64,000 bases of DNA from Allomyces arbusculus. Taxonomy: Eukaryota > Blastocladiomycota > Blastocladiomycetes > Blastocladiales > Blastocladiaceae. Positions 48,260 through 60,910 of this stretch are shown here, piece after piece. The DNA is taken from assembly GCA_027604705.1 (NCBI GenBank), contig JADHYV010000012.1:1-64000 (forward strand), read 5' to 3'. The stretch's first letter is position 1. Each line of letters opens with the position of its first letter. Position numbers and translations under genes: made by a program. The notes beneath the pieces were generated by a model. It was not told the origin of the DNA. It did not search any database and worked only from the letters and a program-made list of their open reading frames with translations.

Positions 48260-50063
48260 CTACTCCGCATCTACGTCCCACTCCTTCATGTCCTCGTCCA
48301 GCAACGCCGGGAACCCCATTGCCGCGTCCCTCGCCGCCTCCTCCTCGCTCGCGATCCGGTGGTACCAGAGGTACACCCCACCCATGGCCGCCGAGACGCC
48401 CGCAAACGTACCCAAACACGCCCAGTACCCGGCCTCCTCGTAGACGAACCCGGCAAACACGGGCCCCACGAAAATAGCGAGCGCATAACTCAAGTTGAAC
48501 ATCGAGTAGACGCTCCCCGCGGCACCCGGGTACTCGGCGTGCACGTACGTGCCCATTTCCGGTAACGGCGGCGTGGCTGCAACGGGGAACATGCACCCGA
48601 ACACGATCAGAACCACGATCGCGACCGGGATCGACGGCGGGAGCGCGAGGAGCGGGAGGACCATGGCGAGCGCCGCGAGCCCGGCGACTTGGATCACGCG
48701 CGCCGAGTACCGGTCGCAAAGGAAACCAATGAGCACGGATGCAAGAAGAGACGGGATCGAGATGGCCAGGTACATGAGCCCGTTGGTCGCGACGGACGTG
48801 CCGAACGTCGCCGACAACCAAGTGGGCAGAATCGGTTCGAGCCCGGCATTGATCATGCCCGTCACGACCACGACGAGACTGTTCACCCAGATGGGCCGCG
48901 CGCGAACGAGCACCAACAGTGATGGTCCGCGCGCCGTCGTCTCGGCGGCGGATGTGGGCGACGCCCCATGCGCCATATCCTCGACTGCGACGCGGTGCGG
49001 GTACTTTGACGCGACCGCATGTCGCTCATCCACCATCACCCGCGCCGCGAGCGCGAGAGCCGTGAGCACCAGGAACATGTAGAACGGCGACTGCTCGCTG
49101 ACGCTCGTGTACAGCGCCCCACCAACGGCGGGACCCACCAGGTACCCGGCGTTCATCGCGGCCAAGACCACGCCCATGACCGTGCCCAATCGGTCGGCGG
49201 GGAACGCGTCGCTGGCGAGTGCGAGGCCAACGGTCCAGTTTCCCGCGGCGGCAATGCCCTGCAGCGCGCGGACCAGCAGAAAGTGCCAGTATTGCGTGCA
49301 GACCAGGAAGAGGCCCGAGGCAGCGGCGAGGCCGATGAGCGAGATGATCATGGGCCATTTGCGGTCTCCGAGACGGTCGGAGAGGAATCCGAAGATGGGG
49401 GTGAAAAGAAGCAGACCCGCGGCTAGATAGAGGCAATTGGTTGAAATGAGTTTCGACCAGCAAACAACTCCCGGTCAGGTTTCGCGAATGAAGCCGTACC
49501 GTAGGCACCCACGACGAGTCCTGTATGGCCCGAACTCAGGCCGAGCTTGTGCTGGATAATGTCGGGCAAAATGGGGATCACGGCCGCGTAAACGACCATA
49601 TCTGTTGGCATGCATTTCAATCCGTCGGCAACACGGATGCGATGCGACGATAAAGAACAAACGCGCCGTGATCAGCGCACCATCTCCCTCATCATCATTT
49701 CCGAACGCGCCAACAACGCCCGCGCCGACACATCCCAAACATACCAACAAAAATCACGAGCGAGACGACGGTCGCGACCGCCCACGGGTGCGTGCGGGCA
49801 CGGTACGCCCATGATCGGCGTCGGTCAGCCGCGACAGCGACAGCGGACCGCGCACTCGCCGACGAGGGTGGGCGCGGGCTTGCCGTAAACCGTGTCGCGG
49901 CGCCGTCGGTCGCGGGCGAATTTTGCGGGATCAGAAGCGGGTCCGATACGGTTGCTACTGGGTCGACGGGCGAGAAAGGGCTCGAGCGGGCGGATGGTGA
50001 AGATGCTGGCGCAATCTCCGCCACAGGCGCCTGAGCAGCATGCACGGCCAAGCTGGATGCCAT
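48260..50063 (-). CDS. Major facilitator superfamily transporter (DHA1-like)
   Basis: The exons are 50063-49745, 49601-49500 and 49422-48260, giving 527 residues. A disordered Ser/Pro/Ala leader of about 85 residues comes before twelve predicted helices. TM1 is rebuilt across intron 1 (VSLVIFVDMVVYAAVIPILP). The loop 2-3 MFS signature is GFLSDRLGDRKWP. TM4 and TM5 carry VRALQGIAAAGNWTVGLALA and VMGVVLAAMNAGYLVGPAVGG, the motif-C type of drug:proton antiporters and vesicular amine transporters. The C-terminus is acidic (LLDEDMKEWDVDAE). It probably exports small molecules or amines across the plasma or vacuolar membrane. The substrate cannot be told. Confidence 0.88.
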
Positions 50064-50696
50064 GGTTGACACGATGATGATGATTGGCGCTGGATCGGGG
50101 TCGAGAATGGGCGCGGCTCGACCGAATCGGTGCGCGCGAGCTGGTGCCGATCACTTTCCGTTGCTGCAGCGGAAGGGACAGGTTGTCGAGCGCTGCTGGC
50201 ACAGCAATTCGAGCGCTGGAGCAGCAATCCGGCCACCGTCGGCGTCGGTCGCAGGATCAGAATGAGAGAATGGGAGAGAATGGAGGAAACGACAGATGGC
50301 GCGAGGGAGAGTGCGCTTGGCAGTCGGGAGCATGGGATGAATGACATTTTGCAGGCGAAAAAATTAACAATGGCGATCATCGAGCGCTGAGGAGCGTCGA
50401 GTGGGATTTGCGGACAAAAAGGCGAAACTGACATGTATTGCGTCGTGTCACCAGAGCACTTGGCATCTTGAAACGGTCCCTTCGGGTGAACGGGCGAGCG
50501 ACAGCGAACGACGTGCCCGATCTGGCTGGCAAACCATTCTTGGCGACCTCGACCTCGACAGAAAAACGACAGGTCAATGCGCAAGCAACACAATTTCACG
50601 TTCTTAAATAGACTTGCTCCTCCCAAACCACGCTCTCCATGCGCCCACTCCACGTCCCGATCCGGCTTCGACCCGACTCGCACGCACACGCTTGGC
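50064..50696. other. Intergenic, no gene seen
   Basis: Between the start of the MFS gene and the 3' end of NUP54, both minus. It has mixed-composition DNA without a supported ORF and should contain the MFS promoter. Confidence 0.45.
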
Positions 50697-52132
50697 TCAC
50701 TTATGCCCAACATCCTTGTACATCCCCTCGCGCTCGTGCTTAAGATGTTTCGCCATGAGGTCCACATCCTGCTGGTCGGCCTTGAGCACCTCGACGACAT
50801 GCCCGATCCCGCGTTGCTGCTCGGCCAACACGCCCGCGAGCTGCTCCACATCCGCGACAACGGCCCCATTTGCCTCGCCCATGGCGACATCCCCCATACT
50901 CCCGACATCGCGCCAGAGCGTCTCGACTTTCGACTTGAATTGCCCCGGCTTGCGCAGTCGGCCCATGAGCTCCTCGAGCCGCCCCCGCAACTTGTCTTCG
51001 TCGAGCGACATGGGCACGCCCAGCGACCGCAACTGGTGAATCTGTTTCATGAGCACCAGCACACGCGCGGCCAGTTCCTGGTGCTTGCGCTTAATTTCAG
51101 CGAGGCGTAGCTTGTTGTCCACGTCGTGCCGCTGCTGCAAGCGGTCGCAGGTGATGGCGATTTCCTGGGGGCAAGACGATGGGAGGTCAGCATTCGAGGA
51201 CTCGTTGGAATGCGCGGGTGGAGAGTGGTTGGAGACGTACGCCGAGCCGGAACTTCATTTTTTCCAAGTACTCGGTCTGCTGGTTGACGCGCTTTTGCAA
51301 GTCGCCAAAGCCAACGGCGAGTGCCGGCACAAGACTAGATAGAACGGCTCGATAATCAGTTACGAGCAAAGAGAGTGCGTAAAAAACCCAAGGCAGCACG
51401 TACCAGGTAGGATCCGGGTTATTCTTGACAGCGTGCTCCCAGAGCTTCTCATCGTCGCGCTCGCCGCGCACGTACTGCTTGACCTCGCTCGGATGGACCA
51501 GGTTGTAAAAGTAGTGCTTGAATTGGCAGTTGGGCGAGTTCGGGTCCCAGGCATCGCGTATGCTCGCGACCGTGCTTTCGGGCGTCGCGGGAATCGTCTG
51601 CTGCGGGTCTACACGGGCAGCAGCTGGGTCAGAACTGATTTCGGTAAAAAGCAGCAGCAATATGCGAGCGTACAGTTGGGCGTCACCAACAACGGCGCCG
51701 GTTGCTGCTGCTGCTGCTGCTGCTGCGCAGTCGCGCCAAACGCCGTTGTGCCAAACGCGCCGCCACCGAACCCACCGAGGGATGGCGCCGTCGACGCGCC
51801 GAAACCCGTGCCGAACCCTCCAAATGCTGAAGGTGCGGCCGCTGCGGGCGTCGTTGCTCCGAGCTTGCCGAACCCGCTAAACGCAGACGATGCGGCCGCT
51901 GGTGGCGCCGATGGGGCGGCACCGAACAGGCCCGTGGTCGCGGGCGCGGTCGAAGCGGCCGGCGCGGCAGCGGGCGCTGAGGCCGCGGGGGTCGCGCCGA
52001 ACACGCCGAACCCGGATGGTGCGCCCGTCGTCGAGGGGCCAAACGAGAAGGCTACGCGGGCGAGCGGGTCGTTAGGAACGTGTGATCGTAGGTGGTGGCG
52101 ATCGTGGGACGGCGAGAAGGGTACTGACACAT
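50697..52132 (-). CDS. NUP54: Nucleoporin NUP54/Nup57
   Basis: The exons are 52132-52129, 52051-51674, 51623-51404, 51334-51241 and 51164-50697, giving 387 residues. The first coding exon would be just ATG plus one base. It gives MSFSFGPSTTGAPSGFGVFG, with a GTCAGT donor. FG, GFG and GLFG-type repeats fill residues 1-125, with a Q8 run. The conserved part contains WDPNSPNCQFKHYFYNLVH, DEKLWEHAVKNNPDPT, PALAVGFGDLQKRVNQQ, and helical CDRLQQRHDVDNKLRLAEIK and MKQIHQLRSLGVPMSLDEDK. These match the NUP54 alpha-helical region that pairs with NUP58 and NUP62 in the central channel of the nuclear pore. Confidence 0.92.
51703..51726 (-). repeat. CAG repeat (8 units, minus strand)
   Basis: This encodes eight glutamines at the end of the NUP54 FG region. 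Confidence 0.85.
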
Positions 52133-52834
52133 GGCTCGTCGGCGCGGCGTCTTGGTTGACGTGAAATCGGCGGAAATGGCGCCTGGATCGCGGCGGGGGG
52201 GGGGGGGGGCGGGCCCAGACGCGGGCCGGTCTGCAGGTGGAGATGGGTGGACGCCGTGGGGTGCGGCAAGCTAGACGCCGTAGGCTTGCAAAACTCGTCG
52301 TCGAGGCCGGTCGGCGCGTGGTGCAGTCGTTGCTGAAGGAGTGCAGCGGCCGGAGATCAGGACGGGCGCTGCACGTGCTGAGCCTGCCAGCAGGGACCGA
52401 TTTATTAGGTTATGAGCAAGAGCCAAACCCGCACCACCAGCATGCCGTCGTTACCGACGTGGCCAGCGGACGCGATCCGACGACCAATCCCCAATCCCCC
52501 TCTTCCTGACCCGTCGTGCACCAGTCTCCACGCAAAATGCTCCAACATCCCTGCCATCCGCGGTGGTCTGCCGTGTTTCATGGGCCGACAAAGTGTTGAC
52601 CAGCCTTCGACATTGATCGAAACGACGGATTGGATTCGGGTTGGCCTGGTGTGGTTTGCCCGCGAGTCGCGCCGCACACGTCTGACCTGAAGCCCGCCAC
52701 CATCCAACGGGTCGAGCGCCATCTGTCCGTGGCGAACGCGGACGGCGCGACGAGCAATTCCCGGCCATTGGCTTTGCCCGCGCCTGGGCCACTGCATAAA
52801 AGGCGACCATGCCCGTCGCCTGCACGCGCGATTG
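52133..52834. promoter_or_regulatory. Divergent promoter region NUP54 / FAD oxidoreductase
   Basis: The genes start at 52132 (minus) and 52835 (plus). A run of 15 G lies at 52195-52209 and could form a G-quadruplex. No gene is supported inside; minus-strand ORFs over 52405-53374 are shadows of the oxidoreductase. A cataaaagg at 52794 is a possible TATA-like element 40 bases before the ATG. Confidence 0.45.
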
Positions 52835-54406
52835 ATGCTCCCAACCTTCGCACACGCTGTCCGCTCGTCTTCTCTGCGTTCCGTCTCGCTGTCGACCCGC
52901 GCAACTATCAGCACCATGGCCGCCCCGAGCCCCAACCCGGTCCCATCCTTCTGGCTCTCCGAGGAGCACCCGCTCAAGAACTTCCGGTCGACGCCCGACC
53001 TGCCGCGCGATGCCGATGTCGCGATTATCGGGTCCGGGATCACCGGCGCGTCGGCACTCTACCATTTGACGACCATGGCGCCGCACCTGCGCGTCGTCAT
53101 GCTCGACGTACGCACGCCCGCTCACGCCCACCACCCGGTCCGACGATCGCATCGCTGACATCACTGCAATGCAGGCGCGCGACGTATGCGAAGGAGCGAC
53201 CGGCCGCAACGCCGGCATTGCGGCGCCCGCAGGCGCCGAAGATTTCACGGACCGCGTCGCCAAGTTTGGGCTCGACGGCGCGCTCGAGACGGTGCGGTTT
53301 GAGCGCGCCACGGTCAAGGCCATGCTGCAGCTCGTCGACGAGATGGGGTTGCTCGCACACGTACAAGTGCGCAAGGGTGGGGTCGTTTCACTTGCCGAAA
53401 ACGAGCAAGAGTTTCAGGCGTTGCAGCGCGATCTCGGGCTGTACTTGCAAAAGGCGGCGCATCTTGAGAGCGACGAGGAGGTCCGCGTCGTGCGGCCGCC
53501 GCAACTGCAACAGGTACGGCTTTTTCTTCGATTGGTTTCAGTTGCGAGAGCAATTGACCTGACCGTGGCGATTGATGCGAGTAGGAGTTCAAGTGCTCCG
53601 ACAAGTTTGTAGGCGGCATTTTCACGTCGGCCGGGTACATGATGTGGCCATTCCGGCTCGTCGTTGCGCTCGTGCAGCACTGCCTTTCGACCAACCCCAA
53701 GAACACCAACCTGCAGTCGCGCACGCTCGTCCAGCACGTCCAGCGGCGGTCTGACCTGCGGTACGATGTGCGCACCGACCGCGGCGTGCTTACAGCGCAG
53801 TACGTGATCCACGCAACCAACGCCTACGTCGGCCACCTCGTCCCTTCACTTGCGCAGCACGTGACGCCCGTCCGTGGGCAAATGGTCGCAGGCAAAGTGC
53901 GCGGCGCCCCACAGGGTGTCACCTGGCCGATGGCCGCCGGCTTCAATGCCGGGCTCGAGTACATGCAGCAGCGCGACGACGGCACCGTGTTGTTGGGCGG
54001 TGGGCGCGAGTTTGCGACGGACGTGCCCAAGATGGAGGTCGGGCAGCCCGATGATGCGAGCATGAACCCGAAAGTCACGGCAGGCCTGCAGCATATTTTC
54101 CGCACGCGGTTTGAGAATGGGGACAAGTTTGAGACGGAGCTGGTGTATGGTGGGATCATGGCGTTCACGGCGACCGGGTCGCCGATTGTTGGGCGGCTGC
54201 ACAAGGCACGGGCCAATGCGCCAGAGTCAAACCAGTTTGTGGCGGTGGGGTACACGGGGCACGGGATGCCGCGCGGGTTCCTGTGTGCCAAGAATGTCGT
54301 GCTCGCGCTGCTGGGCCGTGAAGAGGAGATGGACGTGGCGGTCAAGATGGCCTACAAGGTGCCGAGCGACGCGGTCGAGCCGATCGTGGGGGCGGCCAAG
54401 CTGTAG
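52835..54406 (+). CDS. FAD-dependent oxidoreductase (DAO family)
   Basis: The exons are 52835-53107, 53175-53513 and 53585-54406, giving 477 residues. The first 28 residues (MLPTFAHAVRSSSLRSVSLS) resemble a mitochondrial presequence, and MAAPSPN at 28 could be an alternative cytosolic start. The dinucleotide-binding fold reads DVAIIGSGITGAS (66-71), then DVCEGATGRNAGIA, the family's FAD-contacting segment. Later landmarks are VIHATNAYVGHLVPSL, TPVRGQMVAG, GGIMAFTATGSPIVGRL and VGYTGHGMPRGFLCAKNVV. Members oxidise amines or amino acids (glycine oxidase, sarcosine oxidase, gamma-glutamylputrescine oxidase types). I cannot fix the substrate. Confidence 0.88.
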
Positions 54407-54867
54407 TTTATGTCTAGATGGGTCAATCAGAGCGCATCTTTGCTGCTTTTTACGAAGATGTTGAACGACTGTCATGGACAAACCGCGATCGGGAATCATG
54501 AGCGTGCGACTCGGGGAAGCAGGGTTGGAAGGGCCAGGGCCAGGCTGTTCATGAATGCACGTGCAGCCTGTGGCGTTTTCGTCGGTCGCGTCTGCCGCTT
54601 GTTTTCCCCTCACATTCGCTGATCAGCCGCGTGTGGCGAACCGGTCATCCCAATGGCGGCACACCGACGCCATCGAGGTCGTCGACGACGTTGACGCCCT
54701 CCAACTGCCACCGACACACCATCCAGACCACTCGCATTGGGAGCTAGAACCACGAGAAGCACCAGCACCCGACCCTGCGGTCCCACCCCGCCCGACGCTT
54801 GGATCGACCCGACCAGCGAGCAGCACGGCAACGACGGCGATAATCTGCGATACCAACGACGGCCACC
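54407..54867. other. Intergenic, promoter of RICTOR
   Basis: Between two plus-strand genes. No ORF with protein character is seen apart from short ones. Confidence 0.45.
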
Positions 54868-57800
54868 ATGAACGCCATCAAGCCGGCGCGGTCAGGCGAA
54901 GGCGGCGAGTCGGCCAGCCATATCGAGCAGGCCGTATGTCGTGATGCCCTCGACACCAACCGACGCTCGATTACGTCCAGCAGCAGCTCATTGCTGCCGT
55001 TACCCGCACTTGCCAGATTGCCGAAATTAACCGGCAGCTGCTCATCGAGACCAAGATCAAGATTGGCGCCGAAACCATGCTCGCCGTCGCCGAAAAGACG
55101 TCCAAGGGCACGACCGTCCCGCGCACCGACGTGCTGCAGCAGATCGAGCAGACCAACAGGAAAATCGACGCGCTCAACCAGCAGCTACTGCAATACGAGG
55201 CCAAAAAACCCGGGCGCGAGCAGGATAAACGAGGTGCGTGAGGGCGTACTTCAAGAGTGGACGCACACCGTGCTCGCCTCGGCTGATCCGTGGCGTCTAT
55301 TCAATAGCCAAGGGCCGCGAACGTTCCGGGTCGACGCCGAGCGAACCGCAGGCCGTGCTGGGAAAATCCCTGAAACGCATTGCGAGCCTGAACATGCTCT
55401 CGAGCGGTAAACTCGTCGGCATGACGACTGAGGCCGATTCCAGCAGGCCGAGCATGAACCAGCTGCGCGAGCGACGAAGCGAGGGCAACATCATCAACAA
55501 TGGTGCGTTTTCGATCACCGTCTGTAGGTGGAAGCACGGTTTTGATCAGCTTGGGTCCTGTTGCAATAGACCCGCCCTTCTCGATCCACACGATTCTCGC
55601 TGGCCTGCAAAACCGGTCCCTGACCGAGGAAGCACAGTTGAGCGGGCTCGATGATCTCGTCTACCTGATCAAGTCGTCACCGAGCTTGACGCGCACCGTG
55701 CCCGTCGACATTCAGATCTTGAGGTACGGTTGTCTGATTATCTCTCCCTCTTCAGCTGCGCTCGTTGCACGACGCGGCAACCGTGTGGAGCGGCCTTCCC
55801 AATCCTGGATTCAATTCCTGCGTTCCACCATTGATGTCCCCTTGCCAATGACAGCGTCATGCGCTACCTGCAGGATGTGACGAAACCGCTGCGCGCCGCC
55901 GCGTATCGCTGCTTGCGGTACCTGAGCCGCGACGTCGAGGCCGTCGAAATCATGACCAAGTACCACATTGAGCTCTACATTCAGCGGTACGCATCCTCTC
56001 GCGCTCTTTTCTTTGTTCACCGCAATCTGCTCACGCTTCCACCCGGCCAGCACCTTGACCAAGGATACCAAAAAACTCGTCGAAAAGGAGCAATGCCTAC
56101 GGCTCGTGCGCACGTGGATCGAGCTGCCGCGCTCGGCGGGCCGGATCCCTCTGAGTATCGTGCGCATGATCATTGCCCTCGCCGACCACGCCGACGACAA
56201 GTTTCGGCTCGTAGCCATCGAAACGCTCGCGGAGATGGCGCTCTCGCCGCACTTGCCCGCGGTCGCACAGTGCGGCGGCGTCCGGTCGCTGTGCATGGGT
56301 CTACTCGATTGCCCGCGCGATATGACCGAGTATCTCGCCATGACCCTGCTCGCACTGGTGGACCGGCCCGAGTTTCGGTGTTATGTGCGGCCTGGGGTGG
56401 ATATTGAGGTACGTGGTGGCGATGTTCTGGTCGTACTCGCGCTGTGTCGTGTGGGAACTGACATGCTGCTGGTCGTGGGCAGGCGGTTGTATCCGTGTTT
56501 TCCGACGCGTATAGTCGCGGCAACTTGTTTGAGGAAAAACTCGCCGCTGCCGCGCGCGCTCTCGCGGCGCTGCTCCACCATTGGCCAGGGATCCTGTACC
56601 TGTGCCAAGACGGCAGCCGCGTCGTCCGCGCAATTGTCGACTCACTGCGGCTCTCGTACGACGATATCAGGGTTCGTTGTCTCGCTCGACTCGTTGTCAT
56701 GGCGGAAACGTAGAACTCATCTCCGCGCCCCATAGCTCGCCGTCCTCAACCTCTTGCAAGGCATCTTCCAAGTCTACTCGCCGAGCCCCGACTCGTCGCA
56801 CCCGGACCGGCTCGACCTCGTCGGCCACGCGACCGCGTTCGTCTTGCTAATTTTCGTGCAAGCTGGCCTGCTCGAATCATTGATCGACCTGATCGGCCAA
56901 TCGCCGAGCCAGGCCATCATGACCACGGCGACCGCGCTCATTGGCCACCTGATCGAGCTGTGCAACCAGCTGCTGCCCGAACACGTTGCCGTCGCCGTCC
57001 AATCGCTACCGGGCCTGTTCGATCTCGCGTCGCGATTCAGGCAACGCGAGCAGATCCGGCACCGCGCAATCGCTGCGCTCGCGCACATTGACGAGTCGAC
57101 GATCGGCGTCGCGTTGGCGCCACCTAGCTCGCCGACGACCGCAGAAACGGATACCGGGACGGCACCGTCGCGCATTCCCGCGGGTGCCGCCGCGGCGCGT
57201 GCCGACCAAGTCAAGGCACTGATCGGGCTGGCCATGGACGACGCACAGATTCGTGCGCTCTTGCACGAATCCGGTGTGCTGGGCGCCAAGGCGCGTGAGT
57301 ACACGAAATGGTCGTGGCCGCTGCTCGTGGAACTCTTCCAGGGCCCGCTGATGATCCCGCGGCGGATCGACGAGGTGCTGCGCACGACCAAGTTCTTTAA
57401 GCGCATGTGCAGTTTCTACTTGCCATCGAAGCGACTGTTTTGCGACTTGCCCATGTCGAAGAGCAACGCGATTTATATCAAGGTCGGGACTTTACTCATG
57501 ACCAGCTTGCTGTCGTCATCCGACGGCGTCAATTACTTGAAGGAGAACCGGCTGCTGCATGAACTCGCGGGCGCACTGACGAGTTTGGATCCGGTGCGTT
57601 GATCACGGCCACAGGTTGTCATTGCTGGCCGCCGCGCATCTCACTCGCGGTGGCTCTCGCTCGGACTAGAATCGTGGCATGCCCGACTGGCAGCAAATCC
57701 TGACGGCGGCACGGCTCGAGCGTACCTTGACGCTTGGGTACTTTACAATTCTCGGGTCCATGACCAAGTCGGACGCGGGCGTTCTGCTCTTGAACCAGTT

Positions 57801-59664
57801 CCGCTTTTTCTCGCTGTTCTATCACCTGAGCGAACTCATCGACCGGCCCGACATTATGCGCATCCTGATTGTGTCGCTCGACTACGCAAAGTCCGCCTTC
57901 GCCACTTCCCGATCCGCGCGCTTCTTTCTCATGAGCGATCCGAACTGATTTCCTTCACCCTCCCTTTCAGAGACGGCCACTGCCGCACGTTGCTCTCCAA
58001 ATTTCTCTCGTGCGCCGTCGAAGAAGTGCGGCTGTTTGCGACCCTGCACTTGCGCACATTGCTCAAGCAGCACCCGACCAGCACGCCAACCGACCTGGAA
58101 TGGCTCTTGCGGCTGCTCTCGCACCAGCTCTACGATCCGGCCGAACTCGTCTACCGTGCCGCCGTGACCATCTTCGACGAGGCGTGCCACCGCGAAGTTG
58201 CCAAGCAAATTCTCGTCGACTTGCAGCCGACGCTCGAGCATCTGGGCGATGCCGCACAGCCATTGCTGATGAGGGTGCTCTCGACGTCGCCGGGGTTCAG
58301 GTACCTCAGGTTGATTGGGTACATTGAGCGCGAGTATGAGCGGTGGTGCACGGTACGGAATGGGATGGCGTAGCGAGGGAGTGGTTGGGGCGGGAACTGA
58401 CTGACGCGCGGGGTGGAGACGTGTAGGAGGCGTGCGTGCAGTACGTCGAGAAGATGGAGCTCACGCTGTTCCGGCGGTTCGCCAAGTCGCTGCGGTCGAC
58501 ATCGCCGTTTGAACGCGGACGGTACGAGGATATGCTGTTCCCAGGCGACGACAGGTACGCTGCCAAATTTTCCATGCTCAATCTCGCGTCCGTCACGTCA
58601 TTCACTCTCGCGTTCCCTCTCATAGCGACGACGGGTGGACCATTGCGCACTTTTTCGGCGAACTCGCCAAGACGCCTGAAGGCTGCCAGCTGATCCGCGA
58701 CCGCGGCCATTTCGCCGAAGCCTGCCGGCAACTGCAGGCGTGGGACGACAAGACCGCCGACGTCTTGCAGCTGAAGGCCTACATGTGGCTGATTGGCCAC
58801 GTCGGTAGTTCCAAGACGGGCGTCGCGTTCATTGACCAGTGCGATGTGTTGGTGGACTTGTCGGACATTGCCTGCGACGCCGATACGCTCAGTTTACGCG
58901 GCACGGCGTTCCATGTCTTGGGACTGATTGCCAAGACACCGAAAGGGCGCGACCTGTTGTACGATCACGGGTGGGAGTGCGATGGGGAGCACGGGTTTTG
59001 CGTGCCCGCCGAGTTGGCAGATATGACCAAGGTACCCGGCGCAATCGTTTCGGTTATTTCGTATGGTCGCACGGTTACTGATGCGGAACCGAAATGTAGA
59101 TCGCACCGTGGAAGTACAAGGGGTCGCACCCGCTCGAGCACCTCGACCTCGCATCGGTCGTGGACGTGTCGGCGCTCGACGCGGTCGCGCGCGAGATTCT
59201 CGAGCACGTGGCTAATTTGAGCAACCACATTTTGCTCAACGGGTCGCTCAAGACGCTCGCACGGTACCTACGCGTGTTGCGGTCTGCTCGTGTCTTCCCC
59301 TCCTGTTTGCTCACCTCGCCCTCGCTCTAGACTGCGCACGCAGCACCCGGCCTACTTCCAATCCTTCGAGCTCTACCAATACGTCGGCCGCCTCCTCTCA
59401 GCCTTCAACTTCCGGTACTCGTCGCGCAAGTTCATCCAGGATTTATTCGACCGCGTCGAGTACCGCGCAACCAGTTCCCACCGTCGTGCGCTCGTCCCGC
59501 CACCACCACCACCCACTGCCGCGACGCCCACCACGGCCACGCGGCCCGTCCCGCGCCGAGTACCCGTCCCGGCCGCCCCCTCGACGGCAACGACGGTCGC
59601 CGCGACGGAACCTAGTCCGGCGACATTGACGCCGCAGGCGGTCGTGCGTGGGTTCATGTTATAG
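54868..59664 (+). CDS. RICTOR: TORC2 subunit RICTOR (Pianissimo/Ste16) with N-terminal HR1-like coil
   Basis: Fourteen exons give 1279 residues: 54868-54933, 54981-55233, 55308-55502, 55570-55723, 55855-55986, 56051-56408, 56483-56671, 56736-57593, 57670-57890, 57971-58352, 58427-58554, 58626-59031, 59100-59263 and 59331-59664. Residues 20-105 form an HR1-like coiled coil (TCQIAEINRQLLIETKIKIG), as in other fungal RICTORs. The armadillo-like body has PLRAAAYRCLRYLSRDVEAV, EKEQCLRLVRTWIE, LRTTKFFKRMCSFYLPSKR, DYAKDGHCRTLLSKFLS and STSPGFRYL. The RICTOR_V part is LSLRGTAFHVLGLIAKTPKG with DHGWE. RICTOR defines TORC2, which activates AGC kinases for actin, sphingolipid and survival control. Intron 1 is only 47 nt, and the start and HR1 junction are the least certain. 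The stop codon overlaps that of RABL2 on the other strand. Confidence 0.92.
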
Positions 59665-60550
59665 AGGCGCGAGTGCAGTGGCCGTGGATGGGGAAGGCGT
59701 GTCGCGCAGCATGTCGAGCACGTCGTCCATAAAGTCGCGGTCGGGTGAGGCTTTGTAGTCGAGCGCGCGCGAGATGATGCTTTCGAACGCGGCCACGACG
59801 TTGGTGCCGTCGCTGTGTTTTGTGAGGTCAGGGTCCTTTCAGTTGCGTGGCGGCGGAGAGAACAGCGGAGGGAGGGGAGGCCGTGTACCTTGCGCTCACA
59901 AACGTGACGGGCAGCTGGTTCTCCACAGCGAATTTGAAGTCGCGCTTGGCCATGTCGGGTTGCACATCCACCTTGTTGGCGAGGATCAAAACGGGGATCT
60001 TGGGACGGTATTGCCGCAGCTCGCGGTACCAGTTGTCGAGGTTCTTGTAGGTGACTTTGCGCGTCAGGTCAAAGCACAGCAGGCAGGCGTGTGCGCCTGT
60101 CGAAGCCCGGATTAGCGTCAACTTAGCACTGTTGTCCACCCAGAACCGAAGAACCGAGGAGCGGGAAGCGACCGCGCGGAGGTACCGTAGTAGTAGCTGG
60201 CATGCATGCTTGCAAACCGCTCTTGCCCGGCCGTGTCGTAGAAGTCAATCGCGAGCGGCTGGCCCGTGGTCGGGTGCTTGGTGGAATGGCGGAAGACAGT
60301 GATGGCGTACGCTGGAGCGCGCAGCGGGGAACGTCGTCCGCAAGTACGTTCGCCGCCGCGGTCAGTGGTCGCACTGCGCGATGAGAGGAACGGGATGCCG
60401 CGACGCTGCTGGTTTCTGGAAAGCCGTACTCGACGAGGTTTGCTGCGAATAGGACTGGACAAGGAATCGCTCGACGAGCTTGGTTTTCCCTGCGGCCGAG
60501 TCGCCGAGCAAAATAATTTTGAGGTCTGCAGGCTGGTCTTCGACGGGCAT
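59659..60550 (-). CDS. RABL2: Ciliary small GTPase RABL2
   Basis: The exons are 60550-60430, 60311-60186, 60096-59889 and 59812-59659, giving 202 residues. Motifs agree closely with animal RABL2: LKIILLGDSAAGKTKLVERF (G1), TYAITVFRH, DFYDTAGQERFASMHASYYY (G3, with glutamine), RKVTYKNLDNWYRELRQYRP, LILANKVDV (G4), VTFVSA then DGTNVVAAFESII, and DFMDDVLDML near the end. In animals and algae, RABL2 with CEP19 recruits IFT-B at the ciliary base and licenses entry. The C-terminus has no prenylation cysteine, as expected. It is divergent from the coiled-coil gene at 60911, with 360 bases between. Confidence 0.94.
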
Positions 60551-60910
60551 CGCGGTGCGTCGGCAGGTTGGGCGAAACGAATTGCAGGTGGTTCGGGTCG
60601 TTCGAGCAGGTTGACGTCCAATATGTTGCAGTGGAGGATCAGAGGAAGACAAATGAGAACAGCGCCCGCTCGACGAGGCCAAGGTCGAGAACGGTAGAAG
60701 TAATCTTTCGACCTGTCTGATCAAGTCACGGGACCGCGTCAGGTCGTTTGTTGTCCAACACATCATCATGCACAAAGTCGGTCCTCGACGACATCGACGA
60801 CGCCATTTTCGCTGCTTGCATGATCACCAGCTACAAACTCCTCGCAGAATCCCGCTCGCACTTGTTGTATTCCGACTGTCCAGGCTCCAGTAACCGTTCG
60901 ACCCTGAACG
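60551..60910. promoter_or_regulatory. Divergent promoter region RABL2 / coiled-coil gene
   Basis: The starts at 60550 (minus) and 60911 (plus) are 360 bases apart, so the two genes may be co-regulated. I looked for an RFX-type X-box (the ciliary-gene element in animals) and did not see a clear one. Confidence 0.4.
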
